DNA from: Corynebacterium sp. P3-F1
GTDB taxonomy: Bacteria; Actinomycetota; Actinomycetes; Mycobacteriales; Mycobacteriaceae
Assembly (NCBI RefSeq): GCF_030503635.1
Contig: NZ_CP129965.1
Location: 1,984,001-2,048,000 of the forward strand
DNA: 64,000 nucleotides
Reading direction: 5' to 3'
The notes under the pieces are model-generated. The model saw nothing but the letters and a program-made list of their open reading frames with translations. It was not told where the DNA came from and did no database searches. The position numbers and the translations under genes are program-made. Position 1 is the stretch's first letter, and the number at the start of each line of letters is the position of its first letter. Shown here piece by piece: positions 25,578-33,297 of the stretch.

Positions 25578-26051
25578 GGTGTCTCTTCTTATTTAGATTT
25601 TCTTCAAAAAGTGGAAAAATTACGAAACGAAAACCATTTACGCTGCTCAACGTATGTTTTTGTGTTTCGTAGTTTTGTTCTTTTCGTTTACGAGATTACG
25701 AAATGACCCGCAAATACCTACCGTGACCTGCGGTGATGTGTTTCGTATTTTTCTGCGTAATTTCACGTCGCCCGAAGCAGACACCCTGCCGTGTGCTTGC
25801 TGCAGGGCTGCGGCCGTCCCTCCATGTGGAGCGTCAGTGTCGATGCTGTAACTTAAACGTACATACATTTGTGGCGCTCTCGTTACGTGTCTGTGCATTG
25901 CCGAGCTCTTTACTGTTGTGTGTGGGCGCGCAGCCGTAGTGTCCGTGCCACTCCGAGTAGGGCGCGTCGTACCCCAAACCCATGTTCAATTAAATTCCAA
26001 TCCAGAGAGGTCTTGCACTGTTGCGGTGCGGTTGTCTTCTTTCTCACCGTA

Positions 26052-26081
26052 TTGGACCCTGCGAAATTAATTGGATACGAT
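26052..26081 (+). promoter_or_regulatory. erm(X) promoter
   Basis: TTGGAC (26052-26057) and TACGAT (26076-26081) are spaced by 18 bp. Initiation 6-7 bp downstream would fall on or next to the leader peptide ATG at 26088, so the transcript may be leaderless. Confidence 0.6.
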
Positions 26082-26087
26082 AGGCCC

Positions 26088-26135
26088 ATGTTGATTTCAG
26101 GTTCCGTTTTCATGCGGCCGCTCACCAGCCGCTAA
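26088..26135 (+). CDS. erm(X) leader peptide
   Basis: This is a 15-residue peptide, MLISGSVFMRPLTSR. In erm systems a macrolide-stalled ribosome on such a leader remodels the mRNA and frees the methylase start; this sequence corresponds to the leader known upstream of erm(X). No ribosome site precedes it, consistent with leaderless initiation. Confidence 0.75.
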   Translation: MLISGSVFMRPLTSR

Positions 26136-26228
26136 GGCGGTTTTCTCCCTCCCGCAGGTTAGAAACCGCTCCGGTCCTTTAGCCGGGCGGCCATTTGCCA
26201 TGCCCGGCTCCGTTTCAACTCCACGGAG
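26114..26228 (+). promoter_or_regulatory. erm(X) translational attenuator
   Basis: Alternative stems are visible: GCGGC/GCCGC inside the leader (26114/26128), GCGGTTT/AAACCGC (26137/26163), AGCCGGGC/GCCCGGCT (26181/26202) and CTCCG/CGGAG (26208/26224). The last holds the GGAG ribosome site of erm(X), 8 bp from its ATG. This is the arrangement expected for induction by ribosome stalling. Confidence 0.65.
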
Positions 26229-26236
26229 CACACCTG

Positions 26237-27091
26237 ATGTCTACATACGGATACGGCCGTCACGAACATGGCCAAAATTTTCTCACAGACCACAAGATCA
26301 TCAACTCCATCGTCGATCTTGTAAAACAAACCTCCGGCCCCATCATTGAGATCGGGCCAGGAAGCGGTGCCCTCACTCACCCGATATCCCACTTGGGGAG
26401 GGCAATAACGGCAGTTGAGGTAGACGCAAAACTAGCTGCCAAACTCACAAAAAAGACCGCCTCGGCGTCGGTCGAAGTGGTCCATGATGATTTCCTCAAC
26501 TTCCCGTTACCCGCCACTCCCTGCGTCATTGTGGGAAACATTCCCTTTCACCTCACCACTGCCATTCTTCGAAAGTTGTTGCATGCGCCGGCATGGACTG
26601 CCGCTGTACTCCTCATGCAGTGGGAAGTCGCTCGCCGCCGGGCCGGGGTAGGTGCAAGCACGATGATGACAGCTCAGTGGTCCCCATGGTTCACGTTTCA
26701 CCTTGGTTCCCGAGTACCAAGGTCTGCTTTCCGGCCACAGCCAAACGTTGACGGGGGGATCTTAGTGATCCGCCGGGTGGGTGACCCGAAGATCCCGATA
26801 GAGCAACGCAAAGCCTTTCAGGCGATGGTGCACACCGTTTTCACCGCCCGGGGACGCGGGATAGGGGAAATTCTCCGAAGGGCAGGGTTGTTTTCATCAC
26901 GTTCAGAGACACAATCATGGTTGCGCTCGCGAGGAATCGACCCCGCAACCCTACCTCCCAGATTGCACACCAGCGACTGGATCGATCTCTTCCAGGTGAC
27001 TGGTTCCTCTTCACCGCGCCATCGGCCCATTTCACAATCGGGAAGTAGTCAACGCCCTCCTCAACGGAAAAATCGAGGCCGGCGGCGGTAA
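26237..27091 (+). CDS. erm(X): 23S rRNA (adenine-N6)-dimethyltransferase Erm(X)
   Basis: This 284-residue methylase dimethylates A2058 of 23S rRNA and confers MLS-B resistance (macrolides, lincosamides, streptogramin B). The Rossmann motifs are intact: GQNFLTDHKI (~12-21), EIGPGSGALT (~36-45), VHDDFLNF (~82-89) and the catalytic NIPFHLTT (~101-108). The basic, Pro/Arg-rich C-terminus (PPQRKNRGRRR) is typical of Erm(X). The ATG at 26237 has a GGAG site and agrees with the known N-terminus MSTYGYGRHEHGQNF. No IS1249 flanks it here, unlike in Tn5432. Confidence 0.95.
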   Translation: MSTYGYGRHEHGQNFLTDHKIINSIVDLVKQTSGPIIEIGPGSGALTHPISHLGRAITAVEVDAKLAAKLTKKTASASVEVVHDDFLNFPLPATPCVIVGNIPFHLTTAILRKLLHAPAWTAAVLLMQWEVARRRAGVGASTMMTAQWSPWFTFHLGSRVPRSAFRPQPNVDGGILVIRRVGDPKIPIEQRKAFQAMVHTVFTARGRGIGEILRRAGLFSSRSETQSWLRSRGIDPATLPPRLHTSDWIDLFQVTGSSSPRHRPISQSGSSQRPPQRKNRGRRR

Positions 27092-27138
27092 TCCCCCCAC
27101 CACCAAAACCGAAATCCACCAGTAGTAGTGAACGACCC

Positions 27139-27315
27139 ATGTTCGTCTACCGTGAGCCGCGTTATGGCAGTGACGTGTTCTCGTCGGGCACAGTCATAGT
27201 TCCCGGCGTTGCCAGCGACAGGGTTCTACACCCAGCAGCGGGACCGATCAAAATCACCCGCACGGGGAACGACCCTGCTGGTGGTTTCGATTTTGATGAA
27301 AGCGAGGAGACATAG
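27139..27315 (+). CDS. Possible small protein after erm(X), 58 aa
   Basis: An ATG frame gives MFVYREPRYGSDVFSSGTVI, then VPGVASDRVLH, ending GGFDFDESEET. Composition and GC at third positions look coding, but no good ribosome site is present. The stop at 27315 falls about where the opposite-strand methylase homology begins, so this may be a gene or a fragment joined there. Unrecognised. Confidence 0.35.
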   Translation: MFVYREPRYGSDVFSSGTVIVPGVASDRVLHPAAGPIKITRTGNDPAGGFDFDESEET

Positions 27316-27612
27316 CCCCTCGCCAACTCCCCGTAGCTGGCGAACAGTAGCTCCTGGCGCTGGCGCTCGTTGGTGAGTTTGCGTGCCACATCGAAAGCCT
27401 TATCGACTTCCCGGTCCAAGTTGTTGTGGGCCTTGAGCAGAATTGGGTCCATCGATAACGGGTTGTAGTGCTCCGCGAGTGACCGCTGGGGGTGCCGCTC
27501 GCGTGCCCGCAGCACCAACTGTCCAGCGTCGATGATTCGCTGCTGCGCCTTCTCATCTAGTTCACACAGAGCTGGTCCGCAGTTGTAGCTCCCGATGTAC
27601 TCCGAAAAACGG
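27311..27612 (-). pseudogene. C-terminal fragment of an MmeI-like DNA methylase
   Basis: The minus strand encodes about 100 residues: FRFSEYIGSYNCGP, LCELDEKAQQRIIDAGQLVL, HPQRSLAEHYNPLSMDP, LLKAHNNLDREVDKAFDVAR and ERQRQELLFASYGEL. This order is the C-terminus of large class I DNA methyltransferases of the MmeI/type IIL kind. The catalytic N-terminal parts are missing. It looks like a remnant of a restriction-modification gene at the right edge of the island. The frame goes on past 27311 without further similarity. Confidence 0.65.
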
Positions 27613-27698
27613 AAAAAATAGATAGTGGGGATACATCAACCTTCCACTTTCCATTCTTCCGGCTCAGAGTATTGAGGGGTCTGGGACCGGGTCCGTAA

Positions 27699-27800
27699 AC
27701 CCTTTATGTTTTTCGCGTACAGCGGTTTTTAGCGACGCACCCTATAGGTTTTCCGCAGAACTTATATGTGTTTCTGTGCACCCCATATGTTGTCTGTTTT
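27699..27800. repeat. Degenerate AT-rich repeats at the island's right edge
   Basis: Four related boxes, CCTTTATGTTTTTCGCG (27701), CCTATAGGTTTTCCGC (27740), CTTATATGTGTTTCTG (27761) and CCATATGTTGTCTG (27783), follow at intervals of 19-39 bp. A similar CCCCTATATGTTTGTCG is in the array hairpin at 22767. There is no gene between 27613 and 27898. Confidence 0.45.
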
Positions 27801-27898
27801 AGCGGTATTTCGTTGTTAATTCCGCACGCGCGCATCAAATGGTTATTTATCGACGACACTCCGTCGAGTTCAAGTTCGACGTTTAGCGTTTAACGTTG

Positions 27899-29818
27899 TC
27901 ACCAGTGGAGGTACTCTCGCACCACAGCGCCCCCGAGTTCGTTGAGGTCGGGTGCGACGACGTTGGCGCCGGAGCGGTTGGCGAGGGCGTCGATAAGCGA
28001 AACAAGCCCTGGATCATCCCCGAGGCGGAAGAAGGTGATCTTCGCCCCGCGTTTGGTCACCGAGTCAAGCGCGTCGACTGTGCGCGCGAGCGTGATGCGG
28101 TCGGTCGGCCAGTTGAAGTAGGCCTGGCCCCATTCGGTCAGGATAGAGGTTGGCTCGCCGTCGGTGACGATGAGAAGCGTCGGGTCGTAGTCGGCGTGGC
28201 GGGTGAAGAACTCGTTGGCGAGAAGCAGCGCGTGCTGCAGGTTTGTGCCCTTTTCTTGCATCGGCGGCAGGGCGGTGAGTTCTTCGATCGTCAGCGTCTG
28301 TGCGTAGAGGCCGAAACCGATAAGCGCGAGCTCGTCGCTGCGGAACTGTGTGGTGATGAGGTGGTTCAGCGCCAGCGCGGTCTGCTTCATCGGCGTCCAG
28401 CGGCCTTCCATTGCCATGGAGAAGGAGGTGTCCACAAGGAGTGCGACGGCGTTTTTCGTGCGCGCTTCGGTTTCGACCACTTCGATGTCGTTCACGGTGA
28501 TCGCGAACGGCTCGCCGCTGGCGGCGCTGCGCTGCAGGGCGTTCGTGATGGTCCGGGTGGTGTCCCACGCCTGGGTGTCGCCGAACTCCCAGGGGCGTGT
28601 GCCACCGGTGGGTTCGCCCTGCTGACCGGCGAGGCGGGAATCGCGTTGGCCGCGGGATAACTGGGAGGTCGCGCCCTTCAGCAGCTCTTTGCCCAGCATG
28701 CGCAGCGCTTTCGGGGACAGTTGCAGCGTGCCGGACTCGCCCTTGTTCAGCAATCCGGAGTCGCGCAACGCTTTCTCCAGGTCGCGCAGCTGCTTAGCGC
28801 TGGCGGCAGCGTCAGCGCCTAAGAGGTCGGCGACGTCGTCCAAGTCAATGTCTCCGGGGCGTTTGCCTCCGAGGGTGGCGGCGAGCTCGTCGAGGCGCCC
28901 GAGGTCGCGCATCGCGCGGGTGGCTTCGCCGAGGCCCATGCCGTCCGATGCCCCGTCGCCGTCGAACGATTCGGACCCTGTCCAGTCCAGGTCGGGGCGG
29001 ATGCCGCGCAGGTTCGCGTCCAGTTCGCTAACGAGGTTCATCAGCTCCTCCGAACCGAAGGCCTCGGCCGCGAGCTGCATGAGCTCGGCGCGCTGCTCGG
29101 GCGTCATGGAGTTGAGCAATCGCTGGGCTGCCGCCGATCGCTGCGCGAGCAGCTCCACCAACTCCTCGATATTGCGGGGGTTCTCCGGAAACTGGTCCCC
29201 GTGCTTGGCCATGAACTCCTGCAAGTCCTGCTCCGTAGCCATGCCGGCGCGATGCTTGCCCAACAGCACGTTGAGATCACGAAGCATCTCGGCGACGGAT
29301 GCGCGATCCTCATCGGTGGCACCTTCCAGCGCCTCTTTCATGCCGGCGAAGCGCTGGTCTAAGAGTTCGCGGCCGATGAGGTCTTTGATCTGTTGGTACT
29401 TCTCGCGTGCTGCGGAGGAAGCCCAGCTGTAGTCGTTCAGTTCGGTCACCGCCGCCGCGGGGGAGACGGGCAGGTTGTCCAGCGTCATCTCCCGCATTGT
29501 GCGGTCGAGATCGTCCATGTCCACGTCGCGGGCGAGTTGACCGCGTTCGGCGAGCACCGCTTCGTCGAGAAGCTTCTTTGCTTCCTGGAGCGTGCCCCCG
29601 AGGTTGGTCTTGTGCAGCAACTCCTGGCGGCGCTCCGCGATTCGGCGCAGGAAGTCGTCGTAGCCCTCGCGGCGCAGATACTCGCGCATGGCTTGCTCGG
29701 CGGAATAGCCGTACATGACGTCGTCGGCGATGGCGCGCACCGCCTTGGCCAGGTCGGGTGGTGGGGCGAGGGGGTCTGGACCCGGGGTGTACTTGCGGTA
29801 GCGGCGCTGGCTAACCAT
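27899..29818 (-). CDS. VWA-domain protein, chelatase-like
   Basis: This 639-residue cytosolic protein has a long helical N-terminal part (~30-420, rich in Asp/Glu/Arg and Leu) and a C-terminal von Willebrand factor A domain. The MIDAS motif is DTSFSMAMEG (~464), with a second metal-site loop LLIVTDGEPTS (~550). It pairs with the AAA+ ATPase gene upstream, overlapping it by 8 bp, as in other MoxR/VWA and Mg-chelatase-like pairs that remodel protein complexes. The ATG at 29818 (MVSQRRYRKYTPGPDPLAPP) is chosen because earlier frame lies inside the ATPase gene. The partner is unknown. Confidence 0.8.
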   Translation of the reverse strand: MVSQRRYRKYTPGPDPLAPPPDLAKAVRAIADDVMYGYSAEQAMREYLRREGYDDFLRRIAERRQELLHKTNLGGTLQEAKKLLDEAVLAERGQLARDVDMDDLDRTMREMTLDNLPVSPAAAVTELNDYSWASSAAREKYQQIKDLIGRELLDQRFAGMKEALEGATDEDRASVAEMLRDLNVLLGKHRAGMATEQDLQEFMAKHGDQFPENPRNIEELVELLAQRSAAAQRLLNSMTPEQRAELMQLAAEAFGSEELMNLVSELDANLRGIRPDLDWTGSESFDGDGASDGMGLGEATRAMRDLGRLDELAATLGGKRPGDIDLDDVADLLGADAAASAKQLRDLEKALRDSGLLNKGESGTLQLSPKALRMLGKELLKGATSQLSRGQRDSRLAGQQGEPTGGTRPWEFGDTQAWDTTRTITNALQRSAASGEPFAITVNDIEVVETEARTKNAVALLVDTSFSMAMEGRWTPMKQTALALNHLITTQFRSDELALIGFGLYAQTLTIEELTALPPMQEKGTNLQHALLLANEFFTRHADYDPTLLIVTDGEPTSILTEWGQAYFNWPTDRITLARTVDALDSVTKRGAKITFFRLGDDPGLVSLIDALANRSGANVVAPDLNELGGAVVREYLHW

Positions 29819-31205
29819 AAATGGTCTCACCTTCACCGGAGTCCTTCGAAATCTTCTGGGTGAGGTAGAGCGCCTCCACCGCGAGCTCGATGGCACTAGC
29901 GCGCTCGCCCTCGCTCTCGGCGTTGAAGGTCGACGCAATGTCTGCGTAAAGCGTGCCTTCGAGCTGGGGCAGGCCGTTGAGGAACTCTGCCGCCGTAATA
30001 TTTTCTCCAGTGGTGATGTAGGTGGAGCCGTCGAGCGCCTCAATCAGCGGGGTGAAGTCGAGTCCCTTGATCCGGGGGCGAAGAGTCTGGGCCACGGAGT
30101 TGCGCAGCAGGTACTCGAGGATGTCCCACTCGCGGCCTTCCTCGCCGTGCTCGAACTCCACCTTGCCGCCGAGCACGTCGACGGCGGCCTCCAGGTCCAC
30201 GAGGCGGGCGACCGGGTCCTCGCCTGTGATGGCCGCGCGGCGGGCGGCGGAGGCCGCGACTGTCTCGGCGCCGGCGATAGCGAAGCGGGCGGAGACGCCG
30301 GCGCGCTGGTTCACTGCGTCGGATTCGCGCAGCGCGCGGGTGAACCGGGCGAGGGCTTCCATAATGGGTTGCGGAACAGTGGCCGTGAGCTGTGATTCCT
30401 GCTCGATGACGCGGATCTCGTCGTCCAACTCGACGGGGTAGTGGGTGCGGATCTCCGCGCCGAAGCGGTCCTTGAGCGGGGTGATGATGCGCCCGCGGTT
30501 CGTGTAGTCCTCCGGGTTCGCCGACGCCACCACCAGGACGTCCAGCGGCAGGCGCAGCATGTAGCCGCGGATCTGAATGTCGGCTTCCTCCATCACGTTG
30601 AGCATGGCCACCTGGATGCGCTCCGCCAGGTCAGGCAGCTCGTTGATGGCCACGATGCCGCGGTTGGAGCGCGGGATGAGGCCGTAGTGGATGGTCTCCG
30701 GGTCGCCGAGGCGGCGGCCTTCGGCCACGCGCATCGGGTCCACGTCGCCGATCAGATCCGCCACGGAGGTGTCCGGGGTGGCCAGCTTCTCGGAGTAGCG
30801 GGCCTCGCGCGGGATCCAGGTGATGGGCAGCGCGTCTCCTTCAGCCTCGACGCGGCGCTTCGTGGCATCCGTCACCGGGTTCAGGGGGTGTTCGCGCAGC
30901 TCGGATCCTTCGACGGCGGGCACAAAGGCGTCGAGAAGCAAAGGAAGCGTGCGAAGCAGGCGGGTCTTGCCCTGGCCGCGCTCGCCGAGCAGCGCGATGT
31001 CGTGGCCGGCGATGATGGCGCGCTCGACCTGCGGCAACACGGTGTGCTCGAGGCCGTGCAGGCCCGGCCACGGGTTTTCGCCGGCGCGCAGTGTGGCGAT
31101 GAGGTTGTCGCGCATCTCTTCGCGCACGGTCTTGTAGGTGTAGCCCGCGGCCTTGAGCTCGCCGAGGGTGGTGATGGATGGCCGGGAGTTGGGCGCTTCA
31201 GTCAT
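29811..31205 (-). CDS. AAA+ ATPase, Mg-chelatase subunit I-like
   Basis: This 464-residue AAA+ protein has Walker A as LLGERGQGKTRLL (~75), Walker B-like GIVAINELPDLAER (~190) with Asn where many have Asp before Glu, sensor-1 VVASANPEDYTNRG (~228) and an Arg-rich helix near 245. The family is MoxR/ChlI-like and common in actinobacteria together with a VWA protein. Its stop overlaps the start of that gene. It is divergent from the phosphatase gene. Confidence 0.85.
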   Translation of the reverse strand: MTEAPNSRPSITTLGELKAAGYTYKTVREEMRDNLIATLRAGENPWPGLHGLEHTVLPQVERAIIAGHDIALLGERGQGKTRLLRTLPLLLDAFVPAVEGSELREHPLNPVTDATKRRVEAEGDALPITWIPREARYSEKLATPDTSVADLIGDVDPMRVAEGRRLGDPETIHYGLIPRSNRGIVAINELPDLAERIQVAMLNVMEEADIQIRGYMLRLPLDVLVVASANPEDYTNRGRIITPLKDRFGAEIRTHYPVELDDEIRVIEQESQLTATVPQPIMEALARFTRALRESDAVNQRAGVSARFAIAGAETVAASAARRAAITGEDPVARLVDLEAAVDVLGGKVEFEHGEEGREWDILEYLLRNSVAQTLRPRIKGLDFTPLIEALDGSTYITTGENITAAEFLNGLPQLEGTLYADIASTFNAESEGERASAIELAVEALYLTQKISKDSGEGETIYG

Positions 31206-31263
31206 GCCGGCCAGGGTACGCGGGTTTCAAGGGCGGGTGTGCGCGGTGACCTACCATCACTGC

Positions 31264-31806
31264 ATGACCACCATCTACCTCATTCGCCACGGCGAGACCC
31301 CGACGACCGGAAAAATCCTTCCCGGGCGCACGCCGGGGTTGCACCTTTCGGAGAGGGGGCGCATGCAAGCCGCGGCTGTGGCCAAGCGACTCGCCAGCGT
31401 CGACGCGGTGTACTCCTCACCCCTCGAGCGCGCTCGCGAGACCGCTTTGCCCACCTGCGAACGGTTCCACAAAGAGCTCGTGCTTGACGACGGCCTCCTA
31501 GAAGCCGATTTCGGCACATGGACCGGTGAATCCTTGTCCGACCTTGCCATGTTGCCCGAGTGGCAGGTGGTGCAGAAGCGGCCCGGGGAGTTCCGCTTCC
31601 CTGGCGGCGAGTCGTTCGTGGAGATGCAACACCGCGTCGTAGGTTGCGTGCGCACGATCGCGGCGCGGCACCCGGGCGAGGCGGTGGCCTGCTTCACCCA
31701 CGCCGACCCGATCAAGGCGGCGTTGGCGCATTTCACGGGACGGGGGTGGGGCGCGTTCCAGCAGATCCCGGCGGAACCGTGCTCGGTGTCGGAGCTTGAG
31801 CTGTGA
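31264..31806 (+). CDS. Histidine phosphatase family protein
   Basis: This 180-residue member of the phosphoglycerate-mutase-like superfamily has the RHG motif LIRHGETPTTGKILPG at residue ~5 and second histidine block CFTHADPIKAALAHF near 145. It matches the actinobacterial MSMEG_4193 group of putative phosphomutases. The ATG at 31264 gives MTTIYLIRHGE directly. It overlaps the next gene by 4 bp (GTGA), so the two are cotranscribed. The substrate is unknown. Confidence 0.88.
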   Translation: MTTIYLIRHGETPTTGKILPGRTPGLHLSERGRMQAAAVAKRLASVDAVYSSPLERARETALPTCERFHKELVLDDGLLEADFGTWTGESLSDLAMLPEWQVVQKRPGEFRFPGGESFVEMQHRVVGCVRTIAARHPGEAVACFTHADPIKAALAHFTGRGWGAFQQIPAEPCSVSELEL

Positions 31807-32537
31807 CCGCGAATGAGCTGTGTGAACTGCTTCAACACGGCGAGGTGGGTTTCGTAGGCCAGATCGCGGAGTCCTCGAACCTCACGGCGGTTGTGGACCT
31901 CACGCTTGCTCGCGACGGTGGCCGAGAGGACTACTGCTGGGGCATCTTCAAGCCTGAGGCGGGGGAGCGCTACCTCCACGATTTCCCGGCGGGGCTGTGG
32001 CGGCGCGAGCGGGCCGCGTACCTGCTCAGCGACTGGCTGGGCTGGGACATCGTGCCGCCCACGGTGGTGCGCGAGGTGGAGCCGCTCGGTGTCGGGTCGT
32101 TGCAGTACTACGTGGACAACGACGGTTCCCACTATTTCCCGCTGTACGAGACCCGCCCCGACCTGCACCCCCAGTTACTGCGCATGGCCGTCTTCGACTT
32201 ATTGGTGAATAACACGGACCGTAAATCGGGCCATGTTTTGCTCGCGCGCTCGCGAAACGCTAACGGCGTTGACCACGTGTGGGGCATCGACCAGGGACTG
32301 TGCTTTCACCATGACCCGAAGTTGCGCACTGTGATCTGGGACTTCGCGCACGAGGCGATCCCATCCGAGCTGGTGGATGCGGTCGAGCCGCTCGCGGGGG
32401 AGGTGCCGGAAGGTGTGGCGTCGTTGTTGACACCGGAAGAGGTGGCGGCGTTGAAATCGCGCGCCTCGCGCATCGTGCGCCTGCCGTGGCTGCCGGAGCC
32501 ACAGTCCGAGTTTCCTTATCCCTGGCCGCTGGTGTAG
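31803..32537 (+). CDS. SCO1664-family protein (PI3/4-kinase-like)
   Basis: This 244-residue protein of the SCO1664 family has a distant kinase-like fold. A nucleotide-binding-type block (GIFKPEAGERYLHDFP) is at ~46-61, and catalytic-like residues are in FDLLVNNTDRKSGHVL (~130) and WGIDQGLCFH (~158). The GTG start overlaps the phosphatase stop, the usual pairing in actinobacteria. A role as partner kinase to the phosphatase is plausible but unproven. Confidence 0.8.
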   Translation: MTANELCELLQHGEVGFVGQIAESSNLTAVVDLTLARDGGREDYCWGIFKPEAGERYLHDFPAGLWRRERAAYLLSDWLGWDIVPPTVVREVEPLGVGSLQYYVDNDGSHYFPLYETRPDLHPQLLRMAVFDLLVNNTDRKSGHVLLARSRNANGVDHVWGIDQGLCFHHDPKLRTVIWDFAHEAIPSELVDAVEPLAGEVPEGVASLLTPEEVAALKSRASRIVRLPWLPEPQSEFPYPWPLV

Positions 32538-32540
32538 GCG

Positions 32541-33083
32541 CTACTCCCGCGCGGGGTAGCGCACGAGGAGGTCGTCTCCGACCACGGCGCCGTCGTTAAG
32601 CGTTGCTTTGCGTATCGACGCACCTTTGGCCCCCAACCCCATTACGTGCTCCACTTCGTCCCCGTGGGCGAGGAGGTGATCGGCGATGATGCGGCGGTGG
32701 CAGCGCCACCACACCGCCTCGGAACACATGATGGCGGTCGGCGTGTGAGCAGCGTGCTGGCGCAGTTTCTCCAATGCTGTCGCGAATTCTTCACCCAGGG
32801 CGTGGTCGGCGTAGTTGTGGAAGCTGCGGTTTTGCCAGTTGGCGTTGACCTCGAACGGGATCGTCTTGGATACGTTGCGCCGCCCCGCCAGCCCCTCGTT
32901 CTTCACGTAGTCGATGGCGTGTTCGGGGAGGTGCTGGGTGAGGGAGTCGTCGTTGAACCACGGGTACTTCCGCGAGCCGGTCAGCTTGCGGACATCGACG
33001 ACCGCCGCGACCCCGGCTGCCTGAAGCATTCGCACGAACTCGTCGAATTCGAGGTTGGAGTGACCGACGGTGAAGATGCGCAT
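32541..33083 (-). CDS. DUF488 family protein
   Basis: This 180-residue protein has the DUF488 core: FTVGHSNLEFDEFVRML at the N-terminus, VDVRKLTGSRKYPWFN, and MCSEAVWWRCHRRIIADHL with the conserved CxE...CHR cysteines near 120-130. Function is unknown; members are sometimes linked to DNA or redox processes. The ATG at 33083 is preferred over a GTG three codons upstream. It converges with the SCO1664-family gene. Confidence 0.82.
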   Translation of the reverse strand: MRIFTVGHSNLEFDEFVRMLQAAGVAAVVDVRKLTGSRKYPWFNDDSLTQHLPEHAIDYVKNEGLAGRRNVSKTIPFEVNANWQNRSFHNYADHALGEEFATALEKLRQHAAHTPTAIMCSEAVWWRCHRRIIADHLLAHGDEVEHVMGLGAKGASIRKATLNDGAVVGDDLLVRYPARE

Positions 33084-33171
33084 GGGTGCCACGGTACGCC
33101 TACCCCGAGGTGCTCTTGAGCGGAGCCGCCTGAATCAGACGCGCTTTGGGGCGCTGGCTAAACTCGCGGGC

Positions 33172-33297
33172 ATGAAGCGCGTGTCCATCAGAATGGTGGC
33201 GATGATTGTGGCCGTCGCCGGTGTTGTCTCGTCTGCGTGTGGTGGCCTGCGCCCGAATGACCGACAGGTGGCGTTGGAGGTGCTCTCCCGTGACTGA
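33172..33297 (+). CDS. Short putative lipoprotein, 41 aa
   Basis: MKRVSIRMVAMIVAVAGVVS and SACGGLRPNDRQVALEV form a lipoprotein-like signal with a cysteine after VSSA (an imperfect lipobox), followed by only ~17 residues. The stop overlaps the next start by 8 bp. It may be a real coupled leader gene or a truncated lipoprotein. Codon use is compatible with coding. Confidence 0.4.
   Translation: MKRVSIRMVAMIVAVAGVVSSACGGLRPNDRQVALEVLSRD

Larger units (their letters stand above)
9606..27640. mobile_element. Integrated island with erm(X) and a bacteriocin operon
   Basis: The stretch between ychF and the VWA gene holds a large serine integrase at its left end, two further serine recombinases (one dead), two IS6-family elements, an IS3 remnant, an SSB, an excisionase-like HTH protein, truncated genes, a bacteriocin operon and erm(X). 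Gene density falls and non-coding repeats rise sharply compared with the flanks. The left limit is sharp. The right limit is placed loosely between the methylase fragment (27.3-27.6 kb) and the VWA stop at 27899. No relaxase, replication initiator or conjugation genes were found, so this looks like an integrative element decayed by IS activity, not an intact conjugative one. Confidence 0.8.
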
